Source of the DNA: Lates calcarifer | Taxonomy: Eukaryota > Chordata > Actinopteri > Centropomidae | DNA: 64,000 nucleotides | Direction of reading: 5' to 3' | Assembly: GCF_001640805.2 (NCBI RefSeq) | Contig: NC_066856.1 | Location: 15,847,087-15,911,086, forward strand | In this document: in pieces, positions 1 to 14,423 of the stretch | Layout: each line of letters begins with the position of its first letter | Numbering within the stretch: position 1 is the first letter of the stretch | Translations under genes and position numbers: made by a program | Notes under the pieces: generated by a model | What the model was told of the DNA's origin: nothing | The model's database searches: none | Seen by the model: only the letters and a program-made list of their open reading frames with translations

Positions 1-2599
1 TCGTTAGAGAATGCAAACATAATTAACTAATCATGCTGGCTGACATGTTACAAATACAGATGTAATTGACTGCCAATGTGAGTTTGAAATATTCATTCAA
101 ATGAGTCGCAACAGTTAGACAGTGATACTGTAACAAACACAATCCCAAAACTAATTGGGTCAGCCTCTGCTCAAAGAGGCAATTTGGAAAGCAATTACAG
201 TCTCCAGTTTGCTTGTGAGCGACTGATAACCGCGTGAAAATGTCTAAATCCTCTTAATCTCACCAAAATAGAAGTTTGCTCTTTTCAAACACAAGTTCAC
301 AACGCCTAATCAATTTGAGCATCACAGGTAAAGTGATGAATGTGCAGATATTATAGCCGCCAGTCCTTGAATGAACTGGATTGTGTAGGAATGCGTCCAG
401 TCCCATGATCCAATCCCATTATCACCAACGTAACGGTCCCTGGGCTGCATATGATCAAACACTGGCTTCCTGCCTCTGAAGTTTTACCGACTGAAACCAA
501 AACCAAAGCAGCTGAAAATGTAGCGACTGATGTTGAAGGTGAATGAAATTGCTCATATATTCACTCTCGTACAAAGGGCAGCATACAGAAGGCAATCAAT
601 AGAGAGAGAGAGACTGGGTGATACAACATGTCATGTCATAGTAATTACTCAGTAATGTATAAAATAATTGATGTCAAGTCAGTTCCAAGTGTAAAAGGAG
701 ATGGTTATCACAAGGTGTAACAAGTTAATAACTTATTTTGTATATTTCAGCAGTTATCATGGATTGTGAATGATTTTCCCCACTTACCACCAATAGTATC
801 TAGTAATATAAATAGTTGACAGATCATCAATTTTCAGTACTTTCTACCTTTTTTAAAAAAGACAGCAATGTCAAATGCCAAACCCATCAAAATTAAGGAG
901 ATGGTCTTTGTGGAAGCAAGAATGTAAGTGCTTTACTGAGACGAAGAGTCTACACCCCTGCTAGTGGTTCTGTGATGCTGTTATGCTCATTGTGAAGAAA
1001 ACATATTGGACAAATGGAAATTTTAACCTGATGATTGCACCACATCAACATCAGGACAGCTTATATTAAATGACTTTGGCCCATGGACAACATGCACAGC
1101 ATTCAAGAGAATATGTTCTTGAACTTGTCTAATCAGACAGAGCAGCGGAAAACACGAGATTTCCATCCAGATTTTACAGCCTGAATGGCAGGTCAGTTGA
1201 CTGAGTGGAATCCCAAAATGTCATTGTTTTGCCGTGTTGTTATAAAGTGCGACTGAAATAACCATGGATAAATTTAGGACAACTATAGCAACAAGGGAAC
1301 TTCTGACACCATTGCTGCTCTGCAAGCAAATAATGATTTACAGCTCTTTCAATTAGCTCAGAGGTCCTATTATAGTAGCCTGGGAGCAGCACATTGCCTC
1401 AGCCATAAATCAAATGAACATGGAAATGCATCCCACTTCTAAATATGCATCTACATATTCCATCCACTCATTCATACACTTCCATTTCCGCATCCATCAG
1501 TGCATAGCTTGATAAAGATTAGTCACAATGAGTGCCTTGAGTCAGCTAATGCTCAGCTAAATCATTAATTTGCTCCAATTAAAGAGGCGAAAACCTATTT
1601 CTGGCTCTCATACTCAGTCTTTGAAACAGCTGCGTTATTAGTTGTTGATTAAGTTTGTTTGTGAGCTGCTGTTCATTTGCATTTTTGAAGCTCTGTACAA
1701 TTTTCAGTCTCCAAACTGTATCCAGAGGAGGCTGGCAGATGGCTGCTATTCAGTGTTTATCAAGCAACACTAACTTTTATTTCTTTCACTCAGGTCCCCA
1801 GAGACTCATTATCAGTGCTAGTTAGATGCTATAGTAAAAGGCAGCCCAGAGATTAAACACCTGGCAGCAGAGATGAAGGATATTACAGAATTCTTTAATT
1901 TTTTTTAACTAGTCCTTAAGAAATGTAGTGTATAGAAAGTAAAGATTGAAAAGAACACATTGCAAGGTTAATCCTAATATGGGAAACACCACTGGTCTGG
2001 CCATTCTGTGAAGACCCCCATGATCCTGTGTAAATAGACCATCCTCAAATTTTATTTGTATGTCCATCACTTAAGCTTATTTTCTTTCATAGCCAGGCTT
2101 TATCAGTGAGGGGTGTCAGGGCCCGAGGCACAAACCTACTGAAAACCATCAGAATAATTCAATCAGATTGCCCAGAGATCTCATTACAGAGCTGGAGCAG
2201 GACACTAAGCATTAGACTTTCAGTGTTGCCAGCAGAGGCTCTCTGAAGGCGGTGGGTCGGCTGATTGACAGACTGAAGGTTCTTTCAGGGTGAGTTCATA
2301 GTTAAATTGCCTTCTGCTCCCCATTCTCTGTATCAGTGCTCTGTCTCTCAACTCTCACATTCTCTGATACGCACTTTGAAGTGCTTCGTGTAATAGGTAT
2401 AGCAGAGCAGCCAATGCACATAAAGGTACATTTTATCATGAAATAATCTAATTTTATTAGTGGTTCACCTCAGTAAAACCAGTTTTCAGTATAATGCATG
2501 TACTTCATAGATTAAATCCAACTTAGACACTTCTTTAATTTCTTTTTAATGGAACCAGTAACTTTATATAGAATTTATGACTTCCAGCTTGGTCATTTG
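1..2599. other. Gene-free stretch with low-repeat islands
   Basis: No coding exon supported. Mostly unique-looking AT-rich DNA. The stretch 1440-1720, with several ATTAA/TAAT words and balanced composition, looks more constrained than its surroundings and could be regulatory. Confidence 0.4.
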
Positions 2600-3095
2600 T
2601 ATATCTTAGTTATTAGCCACTAGTTGCATGAGCTCAACAACTATTAGATTCATTATGATTTGTACAGACATTCGTGATCCTCAGAGGATGAATTGTACTG
2701 ACTTTGCTGATCCCCTGACCTGTCCTTGAGAGCCACCATGAGGTTTAGATTTGTGGATTTAGGTGTAATGTGGTGAATGGTGAACATGGTAAACATTAGG
2801 TGCTAAACGTCAGTGTGTTAGCATCGTCATTGGCCCCTTTGATACAGCCTGTTTGAAATGGGAACATTGTGCCTTTAAACCACCTCACTGTTCTGTATAA
2901 AAGATACAAATACAAAATGGAAGGCACTGTTGCTCCACCTTTAAGCCAGCAACATTGCAATACAGCGGGATCTAGCAGGATATCAAGAGGCTATTGGGTA
3001 TTGACAGTAGCATTTAGCTAAAAGCAGCACTGGGGCTAAGTACAGCCTTAGAGAGCCACTTGCATGGCTGCAGCTGTTTTAATTTAATGCTTGCA
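2600..3095 (+). repeat. Diverged dispersed teleost repeat, interrupted
   Basis: Phrases such as GAGGATGAATTGTACTGACT, AGAGCCACCATGAGGTTTAG, GGTGAACATGGTAAACATTA and CTAAGTACAGCCTTAGAGAG belong, from memory, to one very common repeat in percomorph genomes. The order here is the usual one, with a stretch of about 150 bases near 2835-2990 that does not fit and may be an insertion. The family name is not given because I cannot check it. Confidence 0.5.
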
Positions 3096-6000
3096 TGTAA
3101 TCAAGTGACTCTTTAGTAAAGGAGAAATGCTTACTAGCAAAGTTTGTGCCCCCAAAGTTCATCACAAACTGCATAGTAACAGTTTCTTCAAGAACGTTTC
3201 TCCAAAAATATTCACGCTATCTTCTTGACTCATGGGACTACAAACATCTTGCCAGTTACTAAAAGCTCTTTATATCATGTTGAACATCTTACCTGGAACC
3301 ATGTTTACTCAAAAGAAAATATCCACACGATCACTGAATCCTTATTCTCTGGTGCAGTGTTCCTTTGGTGCAGAAATAGAAGTGATTTTTCAAACAGTCT
3401 CAAGGGCAAAGTGTGAATTGTACTCTGTCAGATAAAAAGCTGTTCAGCAGCATAGCATCTAACTAATGAAATACAAATCTGAGTTTGAAGCATTTGCTGT
3501 GAATTTGGTGTTGGGAATCTCTTTATATTGAGCCTAAATACAGCATTTGGAGAGACGAGCATGCACATTTTCTCAAGCTGAAGTCTCTGCTGGGAGCTGC
3601 AGGTTTAATGGCTGCTGGTTGCCTTACTAAAGGCTTTTATTTTGTCACACTTTGTATTATACAGGGTATATGGTGTAAGGCAGAATCAGAAAGATAAAGC
3701 AAGGATATTGATGATCCATAAATTACACAGATTTTTCTGTACTTAGGAATAATCACGTCTTGTACTACATCCATATTCTACTGATTGCACCTTACTTTTC
3801 TGCTATTTCTGTCACATCACCTCTTTTATGTAGGTTGGCTTTTTAAGCTCTCTTTTTTCCCCTCTCTCCATCTCCCACAGACTTGGTCCATTTATTCTCC
3901 AATTATATTCCATTACTGGACCTATACTAGAAGCTGGACCATTTAGCTTTTTGACCTCTCTCTCCTTTTTCTTTTTCTCTTTTTCTTTTTTTGTCTGTGT
4001 GGCTCAGGATTTAGACATTACAGATGGTGGCAAATCCACCAAAATAGGAGATACAGAACTTGAAAATACTTGATCTCAAAAGAAATACCTTCCACTGAAT
4101 GAGTGGCAGTCTAAAAAAGCTATTTGTGATTTTCTGTGGGATTATGATACAATTGAACAGTACAAAATGTTGCGGAGGCAAGTCTTTACTTACGTCAACA
4201 AATTGCGTCTGAGAATAGAAAATCCACTTTCACTGTATAAAACTTTTAGCCATTATGCCTGGTTCAGACAGGAAATACAATAGCATGAAAGGGGAAAGAG
4301 AGAGAAATAAAAGCAATTAAGAGAAGAACTCTCATTTGTAATCCAAGGTTTGTTCTCATAGGCAGCGGGTGCTTTGATCGCGGGATTCTTCTACATGCCT
4401 CACATTCTCTGTGACACTGTTTCACCAGCTATTGTCGTATATGAATAAAGCCTAACCAGAGGTCACTCATAATTTTCACATAAACTAAGCCCTTTAAGGA
4501 CAGATATTAACTCCACCTGCCAGTGAAGATCATGTGGTATGATCCAAATGAGCAGTACAACTACTAAATGGACCTTAATGTGAGGGTGCGTTCTCAACTG
4601 TAAAAATTAGGAAAGCAAGAAGTAAAGCCAAGTATAAGAATATGGATGATACCAAAAGATACCAAACTTCAATGGGAAACTGAAGAATTTTTCCCATTTA
4701 TTTCCTGCAGAGATATTCTCTTTCTTGTGGGTTTTTTGTCACATGTCAAGGCCTTTTTAATGCAACAAGTACAATTTATGAACTGTTTACTGCTTTACAT
4801 TCCAAAACAACAGCGTCCTCCCAGCTTCCTCTTTTCGTTTTCGTCATGTGTCAGATGAATGTTTGTAATGGGGCCACATCTTGCATACATTACATTAAAA
4901 TAGCAGTGGAGAGGAGGAATGCAGTGTGCGAATTCCTCCTGTGTTTCTCTTGCCCTCTGGCTGCGCTTGTTAGTGTGTAATGAGCACTTGATCATATGCG
5001 ATGTCTTTTTGGTCAGCTAAGGATAACGTGGAGAGGAGTGGTGGGAGGTGAGTGAGGTCCTGCTAATAATAACTTCCCTTACAGCCCTTTAGTAAAACAG
5101 AAATTCTGCACATTAGGGACAGTTGTAGCCTAAAGAGATGTGGGTTTGTGTCTGTGAGGTCGGTAGTTCAAAGTGCCCCTGAGCAAGACACTTGGCCTGG
5201 AGCTGTTCTAGTGGGCAGTAAGCAGAAGACTGTGGTTGTACTGGGCAGCTCCCAAGTGTGAATATGTGTAACCCTATCAAGGAGAAACCATGGCAGTGCT
5301 GTGAACAAGCTTGTGTGCTCAGCAAACCTCTTCCCTGCATAATTAACTATTGGAAAAATGAACTTGGGTGAGTTTGGGGTGAGGTCAGCCTGCTGTTACC
5401 ATCTGTGCAGCCAGAGTAGAGGAATCTTTACTATTCTGCCCTGAAAAATACCACCCCAACATATCCTCAGGACCCTCTGAAGTATTCAAAAGCACTGGGG
5501 ATCTCTAAATTCACACCCATGAAATGAGTTTTCAAATATTTATATGTTATACTGTATGTTCACAATATTTATTGTGAACACGTTGCAGCCCCTGGGTATG
5601 TCTGCCAGAGTAAAATATAGAAAATTCACAATCCTTTTATTGCAAGGCTCCCTTTATGAATCTGCTCTTATCCTTTAAGGATGCACAAATGAGGAAGGAT
5701 TATTCTAAAATACATGAAATGAATACATGACTCTGCAGCCAAGCATAAAAGATAATGTTGAAGGTAAGACTGTTGATCCCTAGTAGGGGGAATTCATGGT
5801 TCAGCAGCACAGAGACAGGCTGAGAGGTAATAAACGGATATTAAAAAATTGAATGCAATAAATAGAAAATAAATTAAATGAAGTGATAAAATGTAACTTT
5901 GCCAAAAAACAGTGGCCACAAGTGGTAATTAATTCTATTGCTTCTACAGTCAGAAATACTGTCAATTGTAACAAACACCCCAAACTCTGTTTATAATTCT

Positions 6001-9000
6001 CCATATTTTAAAAGTTTCCTCACTGGACATACTGTATGTAAGGCAATGTACTACTCCCCAAGTAATAGTAAATGAGCAGAGGTGCTGGTGTATTATTAAA
6101 TTACGTGTATTATTAATGTGCCTGTTTTTATGTGCAACAATAAAACTACATAGTAGGTGGTCTAGAGGTATTTATGAAATATGTGACAGATAACTATTAC
6201 AGGATCCTGCAGGTCACACTGTAGGCCATCAGCAAATTCTTTTTCTCTGAACCCTTTAAAACTTTGTTATTTACATTTAGTTTGACATTGATGTCAAGGC
6301 TTGAAAGCAAAACCATCCACAAAGGCAAGAGCATGGTGCATGAATGTAAATTAAAACAATATAGGCTACTCTGCTATGGTACAATACACCAGCCGGCTGA
6401 TTCTGAATGTGTCATTGTGTTTTGCGTCTTCACATGAACCGTAACTAAATGAAACTATTTTGTTCGCTCAGCAGCGACGCTTAGCCACCGTCTGCTGCTC
6501 CGCCGGCTCCGCTGCTCACTCACTTCAATCTGTGCCAGGGGGGCTTTGTCCGTCCAGGAGATTCACTGCTGTGTACTGAGCCCATCAAGAGAAGCACTTT
6601 ATTGTAAACAGAGGAAGCTCAGGTCCATAATGAAGTTTTGATGCTGGGGAAAGCAGAGTGGGTCATGGCACAACAAATCAACACAGCTTCACCTGGATAA
6701 TGTGATCTGGCCTCCATCCAAAGAGTTACAGTGAGGGGAGGAGGTAGAAAGGTGAAGTATTAATATTTTAATTCAGAGATTATGATACTTGAAGGTAAAT
6801 GACACAGAACAGAAAATTGTCAAAGATGTCAATCACTTTCTTATGTCAGTATCCTTGAACAAAACTCTTTAACACAACTCCTTTTTAAGTTGCACACTAG
6901 TAGACCATCAGCAAAAGTTGTAAAATAATGACCTTTATTAATGGTTTTTATTGGTAACTCTTTAAATCATTTGATTGTTAATGGTAGTAACTGGAACATC
7001 AATCCCGTCATAAGAAGTCATCATCAAATATTGTCTAATTTGAAGTAATTGCTATTAAATAATGACTTTACCCTCTAACTACTCATACATTTATTCATGG
7101 CCTATAGTCGTGGATTCATTTATTATCATTACTTTTGTTCCTTAGTTCCAGGCCTGTTAGCTTTATCAGCATATATCACTAAACGTCTCTGTCTCTAATG
7201 AGATTCTTAATACTGTAGGATTTCTGTTAGGTCCTTATTTAAGTATATGCATCTCCGATGCCTGCGTTATTTATTCCTTTAGAATTATTTAACATGGCAG
7301 TATGCTACTCCAGTCTTGTAGGTAACTAGAAACCAGCAATAACTGCAGCTACTTGTAAGAGTAGAGCTGTAAGCTGGGGGGTTACCAACTGGGGGCAGCT
7401 TCCATGTTACCAGGGGGCCCAAATGCCCCAGATTCATTGTCAGTTGGTTTTTGGAAAAGGAAATTGACTCCAAATGTGAGAATTTTTCACCAGTTACATC
7501 CAAAATATCCTCATCCCGAGGCCCCGGTGTCAAATTTAACTTCAAGACTTCAGTTTTGCATGTAATGTATTGTTTTAATCAAAATCTGATTAAGGCAGGA
7601 TATGCATAGTCTATGCTTGGTGACAGGACATGCACAATAAACAGAAGGCCTGAGGTGTTTGTTTTTGTTTTTAAGTCACTATTCCTGCTGAAGAATCACG
7701 TCTACCAATTGATTCACCAATTTAAATTATGTTATGATGCTGATTATACTGTAGCTATTGCCACTGAGGTGTAACTGCTGAAATAAAACAAATGCTATAA
7801 ACAATTAATGCTTGTAAAACATCAACATAAACAAATCTTCTCATTTACTAAGTCAAAAATTGATGGCTTATACTCCTAAACTCCTCTGTTATCTCTCTGT
7901 TCTCTGCAGTAATTATTATTTCATTTGCAGTATAATTAATAAGCTAATCTGTGTGTTTGGCAGTTGCTTTTCCCAACTACGGTATTAATCGTATTGTACA
8001 ACAATCCTGATGTTATCTAAGACTATAAACAAATGATTTATAAGATCTGCATAAGTAGTGCAGATCAGAGTTGTTGTACACACAAGTAATTATAACCAAT
8101 ATTGTTCTTCTTCAGCAAAGTAGCAGTTACATACATATGTGATATTAAAGACGTCTGTCATGTTATTTCTGTTGCAGCGTCCATTAAATCAGAGCTGTGT
8201 CCAATCACTTCTTAATAAGTTTGGGAGTTTAACTGTGTGGATGTTGATTTCTCTGCACATACAAATTGCCAAGAAAAGCAAATGAAGCCTTCAGCTTGAC
8301 TGCCTGTACAAAATCCATTAGATATTTGACCTATCAAAACATAATCTCTGGTAGCTGGGAAATGAAAATATGTGATTTTTTTTGATGCATATTAATCATG
8401 AAAACAGATATATCGCTATTACGCCGAGATTAGTTGCCTGTGGCGTTTTCTTGAGGAAGCATTCTGAGAGAAAATTGATGTGAAAATCACATCTTAATTG
8501 AGTTTCCTGCCTAAGGAAGGATCCATAATGGAACCAGCACCAAAATATTAGTTGATTTATGCTTGAAATGTTAAAGGAAATCATACAACATGAGGCTACT
8601 TTATAAGAAACATTTACAGGAATACTAAATGATGACAAGATGGATTGAATTAGAATGTGTTCTATTTTTATTCAGCATGTTTGCAACTAATTAATTCAGT
8701 ATTTCTATAAAGACTGGTTTATACAACCAAACTTTTGTAAAAATGTGATGTGAATCTCGGGTAGGGGCGCACCAGGAGCAGGCGTACCAGACCTTTGTCA
8801 TCACAGTAACAATAAAAAACATGCAATTAAGGGTTATGGAAAGGTCATGGATAAAAGAAACATGGTGAACATGTTCACTATCATTGTTACTTGGGAAACT
8901 AACTGTAGTAACCCTCCTCCTCTGAGTGCAAACTTTGTTGCTCTAGATTTACTACATTTACCCAACTTCCTCCTAACTATGGATCGTATAAAGCTGCTTG

Positions 9001-11338
9001 AATTAACAACCTATGGGGTCATTTTTTTCTCTTTTACAGGACAGTCTTGTTTCCCAGAGTTAGAAAAATCCCTTCCCTACGAGCTTCCTAACACCTTCTA
9101 ATACACACCATCAGCAGGATGTTTATTTTCCAACACCCTGCTGCTGATTGTGCCGAGGGTGTTTTAATAAGCAGAGAGAAATTGACTTTGCAGGGTTTGT
9201 TGCTTTACCCCGCTGAGGTTAGCTACATGGAACACACGTTACTGGAGCAGGAGCGAGCTTTCTGCTATTCATCCGAGCCTCCTTCGTTTTTGAGCTAATG
9301 TGCAGACCAAAATGGCTACCTGGTGGCTCAGCTGCAGTGAGTCTCCTCAAGATGTTTGATTGCGGCGGTCTCCTGCGTGTGCTGGTAATCACACATCAAG
9401 CTGCGTACCAGCTCCAATTTGTATATGACTGAGTGCACAGCGTGACAGGACAGCACCTGAGAGAATTGGGGGAATTAATATATCAAATTTGAGCAGAAAA
9501 CAACAGCCTTTCCTGAAACAGACAGGAGCCGGTTTGTGAGCATAAGTTTTATCAATTAGTCAGGGGCAGCACCTGTAACACTGAAGCCCCATAACATTTC
9601 TCTGACAACTTTTTGTGTGCTCTGTGAAATGCATGCTGATAAACACTTCACTTGCATATTTCCATTTCCTGCCACTTTATGTCCACCTCAGTCACTTTTA
9701 CACGAGCCAGCAGGTGACTGGGTTGTTCAGTAATTAGCACAGATTAAATGTTGAAACCTGTTGTTGATGTAGTTGTGTTATGTTGGTGTCACAGTCACAT
9801 GAGATCCTGAAGAAAGCCTGACAAAATATTAAGCTTTTTAACATCTTTGTTGCATGTGGCCATTCTCTGGTTTGGACCCAGGAACTGCCAAACCAGGCTG
9901 TGTCTATTAGGACTCCTTTTATGGTGAAGTTCCTGGTGGAATGTGCCAAGTGGAGCATAGATGAGGGGGAGTTTGGCAGATGTTGGGAGGATATATTGAT
10001 TTCAGGCAGTTTGACTTCATGTTTAGTCTTTTAACATGTTTAGTAATTTTTTCCCACTGTTAATGTATAAGTTAACTGATTAATTGTTATTTCCTGGAGT
10101 GGGAGGAGCTACTGTCTGTATAAGCAGGAGTTGGAACTGTCCTCAGGTTTGCCAGTTCATGTCTGAGCATGCCACAGTGATCTTTACTGTGTTAGTTCCC
10201 AGTTCTTTTTTTGTTTGTCTTCAGTTTTGATTTTCTTTGGTTTTTTGTTTAAGCTGGTTTGCACTGAAAATCCACTGCACTAATTCTGTGCTGTAAAGAA
10301 ACAAAGGGGAAAGAACTTGGACAGTCGAACAGATGAAAGGCCTCCTTCCCTTTTGCCCTCACTGCTCAACCAACCTTACAGATACATTATTCTGAAATGG
10401 GCCATTTTGCATAATGAGCACTTTTTTCTTTTGGTGCTAATGCTTTTGTATTTTGTGAATGCCAGACTTCTGGTTCTACAGTGTGATATTGCTACTTTTA
10501 GATAAGTCAGAGGTCTCAGAATTTCTTCCACCACAGCCAGTTTCCCCTCTGATGAATTAAGTTATTTATGCACAGGTACATTAAAAGGAGGAGTTCAGTG
10601 AGGTAGTATTGCACCTCAGTAAAGTTTGGCAACTCACAAGAGACAGACTTTTAAATGCTTGTCTTTTAAATACTAAAAGTCAAGACATCCTGTCTTTAAG
10701 TCCTTGATATAGATCAAGCTAGATCTTGCTCCAGATTCTCGGTTTGCAACACTAGTCTGATAATCAGGCTGAATAACCATTTAAATTCACTTCATTCATT
10801 CACTGTTCAGAGTTCTGATATTAGACTATAGTAGTCTCCATGTGTGAGCAGAGATAACCCTGAAGACCCTGCAGAGCCAGAGAAGACTTTATCTAACTAT
10901 TCACAGGCCGAGTACAGCACTCCTTGTGAGAAGCAGACTGATATTCATGTTTAAAATTGGTGGAGTGCCCTTTTTTAAAAAGGTCTAAACGTCACTACCT
11001 TGACAGAAACAAGTGCTTGATGAGTGCTTTCTGGTATTGCTTTTAAATTCAGAAAAGTAAAACCAGCAACAAGTTCTGTATAGATTTTACAAAAACTGTG
11101 AAGCCCTTGAAAACCTGCAGAGACCATGCATTTTTGCTTAATAGATATTTAAGATATTAAACCGTCAGTCATATTAAGCTGGTGTATATAGTAAATGCAT
11201 GTAGCACACCTCCTCATGTTTAGCCATGTATCCAGTTTAGGCCACAGCTCGGTGAGTATTGATAAACCAGCCTTATTCACTGCCCACAGCTTACAGTAGC
11301 ATATCCTTAGAATCAGCAGATCATTTCTGGAGAGCAGC

Positions 11339-11340
<2 letters not shown>
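3096..11340. other. Gene-free stretch
   Basis: Apart from the SINE-like remnant at 5.1-5.3 kb I see no gene, RNA or clear mobile element. All open frames are short, begin at arbitrary ATGs, have no splice-site support and no recognisable protein motifs. Confidence 0.5.
5100..5330 (+). repeat. SINE-like remnant (tRNA-derived type)
   Basis: GAGGTCGGTAGTTCAAAGTG resembles a decayed tRNA B-box region. The following CCCCTGAGCAAGACACTTGG and a later GTGTGAATATGTGTAACCC resemble a fish SINE-type repeat I know by its GAGCAAGACACT phrase. Divergence is high and the ends are not sharp. Confidence 0.4.

Positions 11341-11389
<49 letters not shown>
11341..11389. repeat. (GT)n microsatellite
   Basis: About 24 uninterrupted GT units, followed by GCGTGC. 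It produces a false open frame with a His/Thr run on the minus strand. Confidence 0.98.
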
Positions 11390-11393
<4 letters not shown>

Positions 11394-14300
11394 CAGATTT
11401 GTCGCTGCAATACCCAAACCCATGTGAGTCCATAATTAACATTTCCACTGGGACGTATTTAGTGACCAACTAACAGAGCTGAAGCGAATCCCTCTACAAG
11501 TCCTGTGAGAACCATCATATCAGCTTCATTAGAATGTTTTTACCTCAAATTAAAAAGCAGAACAGGTTTATTTTGCCAACAGGAATTTATAAGCAGCTAC
11601 TAATGTGAAAGTTATTTAAATGCAACTAGACAACTTTTTTGAGATGAAATAATATTTTCAGTCGCACAGGGATTCAGGCCTTGAGGAAAACTTTGCTTTC
11701 ATCACACCACTCTCTTCATTAGTGTAGTTTTGAACATGCTACCTTTCAACATCCCCCCCAGTTTAACACAAGGACAACCCGGTTTCAAGGTTGCGTCTTG
11801 TTTTATTGAGAAGGACTGGGAATCACTTTTTGTATATGGTGCGTTATACTCCTCTTTTTAGCGCTTGTTACTCTAAGGGTTATGCATAAATGAGAGTTTT
11901 TTCCCCTCCAAAAGTTAGTTGTGTGGGCAAACTAATGTAAGAGCTGACATTTGATATTGACTGATCTAAAGTTAGCTTACGGCAAAATAAAACTGTGTGG
12001 AAAGTAATAGGCTATATTTTAAAAATTATTGAAATTAGGCAATCTAGTGTTCAAAATTGGAATCAAAATAGCTTTTCTGTACACAGGAGGAAGTGTAAAG
12101 AGGCAATCTATTTGTTTGGACTGAAGCCTGAATCACTATAAAGGCGAACGTCTTCAATCTCATGCTCCTTCATCTTCGGCCTAATACACACACAAGTATC
12201 CTTTCATAAATAAGCTCAGGCGTGGGTCATTAATAACCGGAGAAAGTCATTACATCTCTTCCGTATGCTGAATAATTGAGCCGCTGGTCGCCTTGTGCGC
12301 TCACTGTAAATATGCTCATAAGCTCAATTTTGGCTGGGGCCCGGGCGTGGACCGAGGACACATCAGTCTAATCAGGCTTCCTGCTCCTCCTCCTCCTCCT
12401 GCTGCTGCAGCAGAGAGATGCCGCAACCTTCATCACTACTTTTGGCTCATCACAACCTGAACAAACACACTTAATTGGATTAGTCTGCTGGATGCTGTGT
12501 TCTTACTGTCCTCGCAGAGACAGGCGCCGTACACCTTTGATCCCCGAGGAGGCAAACACAGCCTGTTTAACACGGCTGAACAAATCAGAGGGCATGACAG
12601 CTACAAGAGCCGGTGACCTTTGCCATTTTCAACAAAACTTTCAGTTTCATATTTTTTTAAATGTGCAATTATTCAAGGTCAGGTTATTGTTTAAGATGAA
12701 AAGAGCCTTTGAAGACATCTAATTGCTATTCATAGGAGAACATGCTGTGTAGACAAAGCCTTAGATTTTCTTTTCTCTTTTTCCTCTTTTTTCCCCTCAT
12801 CATGACACAAACTGCATTAAAAATCACTTCTGGACCAAGTTTGCTGGAGTGCTGCATTAAATGTTCTTGTCCTGTTTTCTTACTGTGAATGAATGTATCA
12901 GATCAATGGGCTGTACAGCAGTGCATCAATATATGACACAAAACACTCACTGCATTGAATTAAACTCCTTCTCATACCATGGGAATAAAGTGCCACTTTT
13001 AAACCTTCCACTGTGGTCTGTAACGAAGTGTATTACAGCCGGCTGAAAGACTCAACTGTATAGGTGCATGAGAACACTGAAAGCATGTGGGTATACTGGC
13101 TGAGAGGGAAAGAAATACTTGTGATTACTTATGATACTACTTATGATTGAGTGCTCTGCCTCCTTCTCTGTTATTATGTGGTATGTGTACAGTAGTGCAG
13201 AATAAATCAACTTTAATCTGGTGCCTTGAATTAAACCAATCAGCTCTTCTTGTGTTTTTAGAAATTAATTTGGGGAAATCTGGTGAGCAGAAATCAACAG
13301 GTTTTAGCCTTGACTTCTTGCTCTCCATGCGCTGTTTACATATGAGTCATTTTCTGAAAGGAAACTCCTACTCAGTTTTTTACTTTTTTTATTTAAAGGG
13401 GTACTCTTAAATAAGAAGATTAAATAAAAGTGGATGGTACAATATAACTCCAGCTCCATGATACCACAGCTGTTGAGCAGAGCGTCACCAATGGCTGGTA
13501 TGTAATTCAAACTGATTGTGTTTCTCAGACCTTGATGAAGACCATGAGTCAATACACTTGTTTGCCTATATGTTATGCTAAGAATCAATTTCTAATATTA
13601 TTTCAGCTGCATTATTCAATATCTAACACAACTTCTGGGATCTCATTCTTTATACGTCTACCTGCCTCACTAAAGAGCACCAGTCAGATCAGCTGGAGCC
13701 ATGCAGTACTTCCTTCTTCCTTGTGAATAATTTCTGGAAAGTTTTTCTTTGGGCCAGCTAAACCACAGCTATCTGCATGTTACATACCACCCTGACTTTT
13801 GTAATGTATTTGAACTGACCCTTTAAAGGCAGATGCAGACAAAATGTGACAATGGTCCCAGGCTAGATTCAAACCACACACATCATCACACCTAACACTG
13901 TACAGTATGTACCTGATCCAACTGGGACACACACATTCTTTCAACAATCATTAAAGAATATTTTTCCTCAGGCTGTTCTTGCATACGTCTCTAAAGCCTG
14001 TTGCTCTGTGTTATACATCAAATCCATGCTTTCCTCCTTATGTCAGCATATTTACTGATTTATTTTCACAGTTGAAGTTGTAGGTTCAAGCAAATAAACT
14101 ACCAGGAGGGGATAACGTAATGAAGAGGAAAGAATGAAGGTGCCCTTTATGCTTAATTCCTATCAAGACTGTACAGAGAGTCACTGTAAACTGTGGTCAT
14201 TTCCTTTTTTTGTCACCATCAAGCATGATTATGTGTGCTTATATTAACATTATCACCAACAACAATAGTGGAAAGCAGTGTAGGAAAGAGTGAGTGAGAG

Positions 14301-14403
14301 GAGAGAGCGTACATGTTGAAATACTGGCTTTTGTTGTTTGGGCGCTCTTAACAGCAAACACAATTACTCGACTGGAAACTGTGTAGTGATTAGAGTGTCA
14401 GGC

Positions 14404-14423
14404 TTTTTTTTTTTTTTTTTTTT
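14404..14423. repeat. Poly(T) tract
   Basis: Twenty consecutive T bases. No retroposon body is recognisable beside it. Confidence 0.95.

Noticed and set aside
11149..11469. A 106-codon minus-strand frame with a long Thr-His repeat.
   Set aside because: The repeat is the translated (GT)n microsatellite, and the flanks carry no domain.
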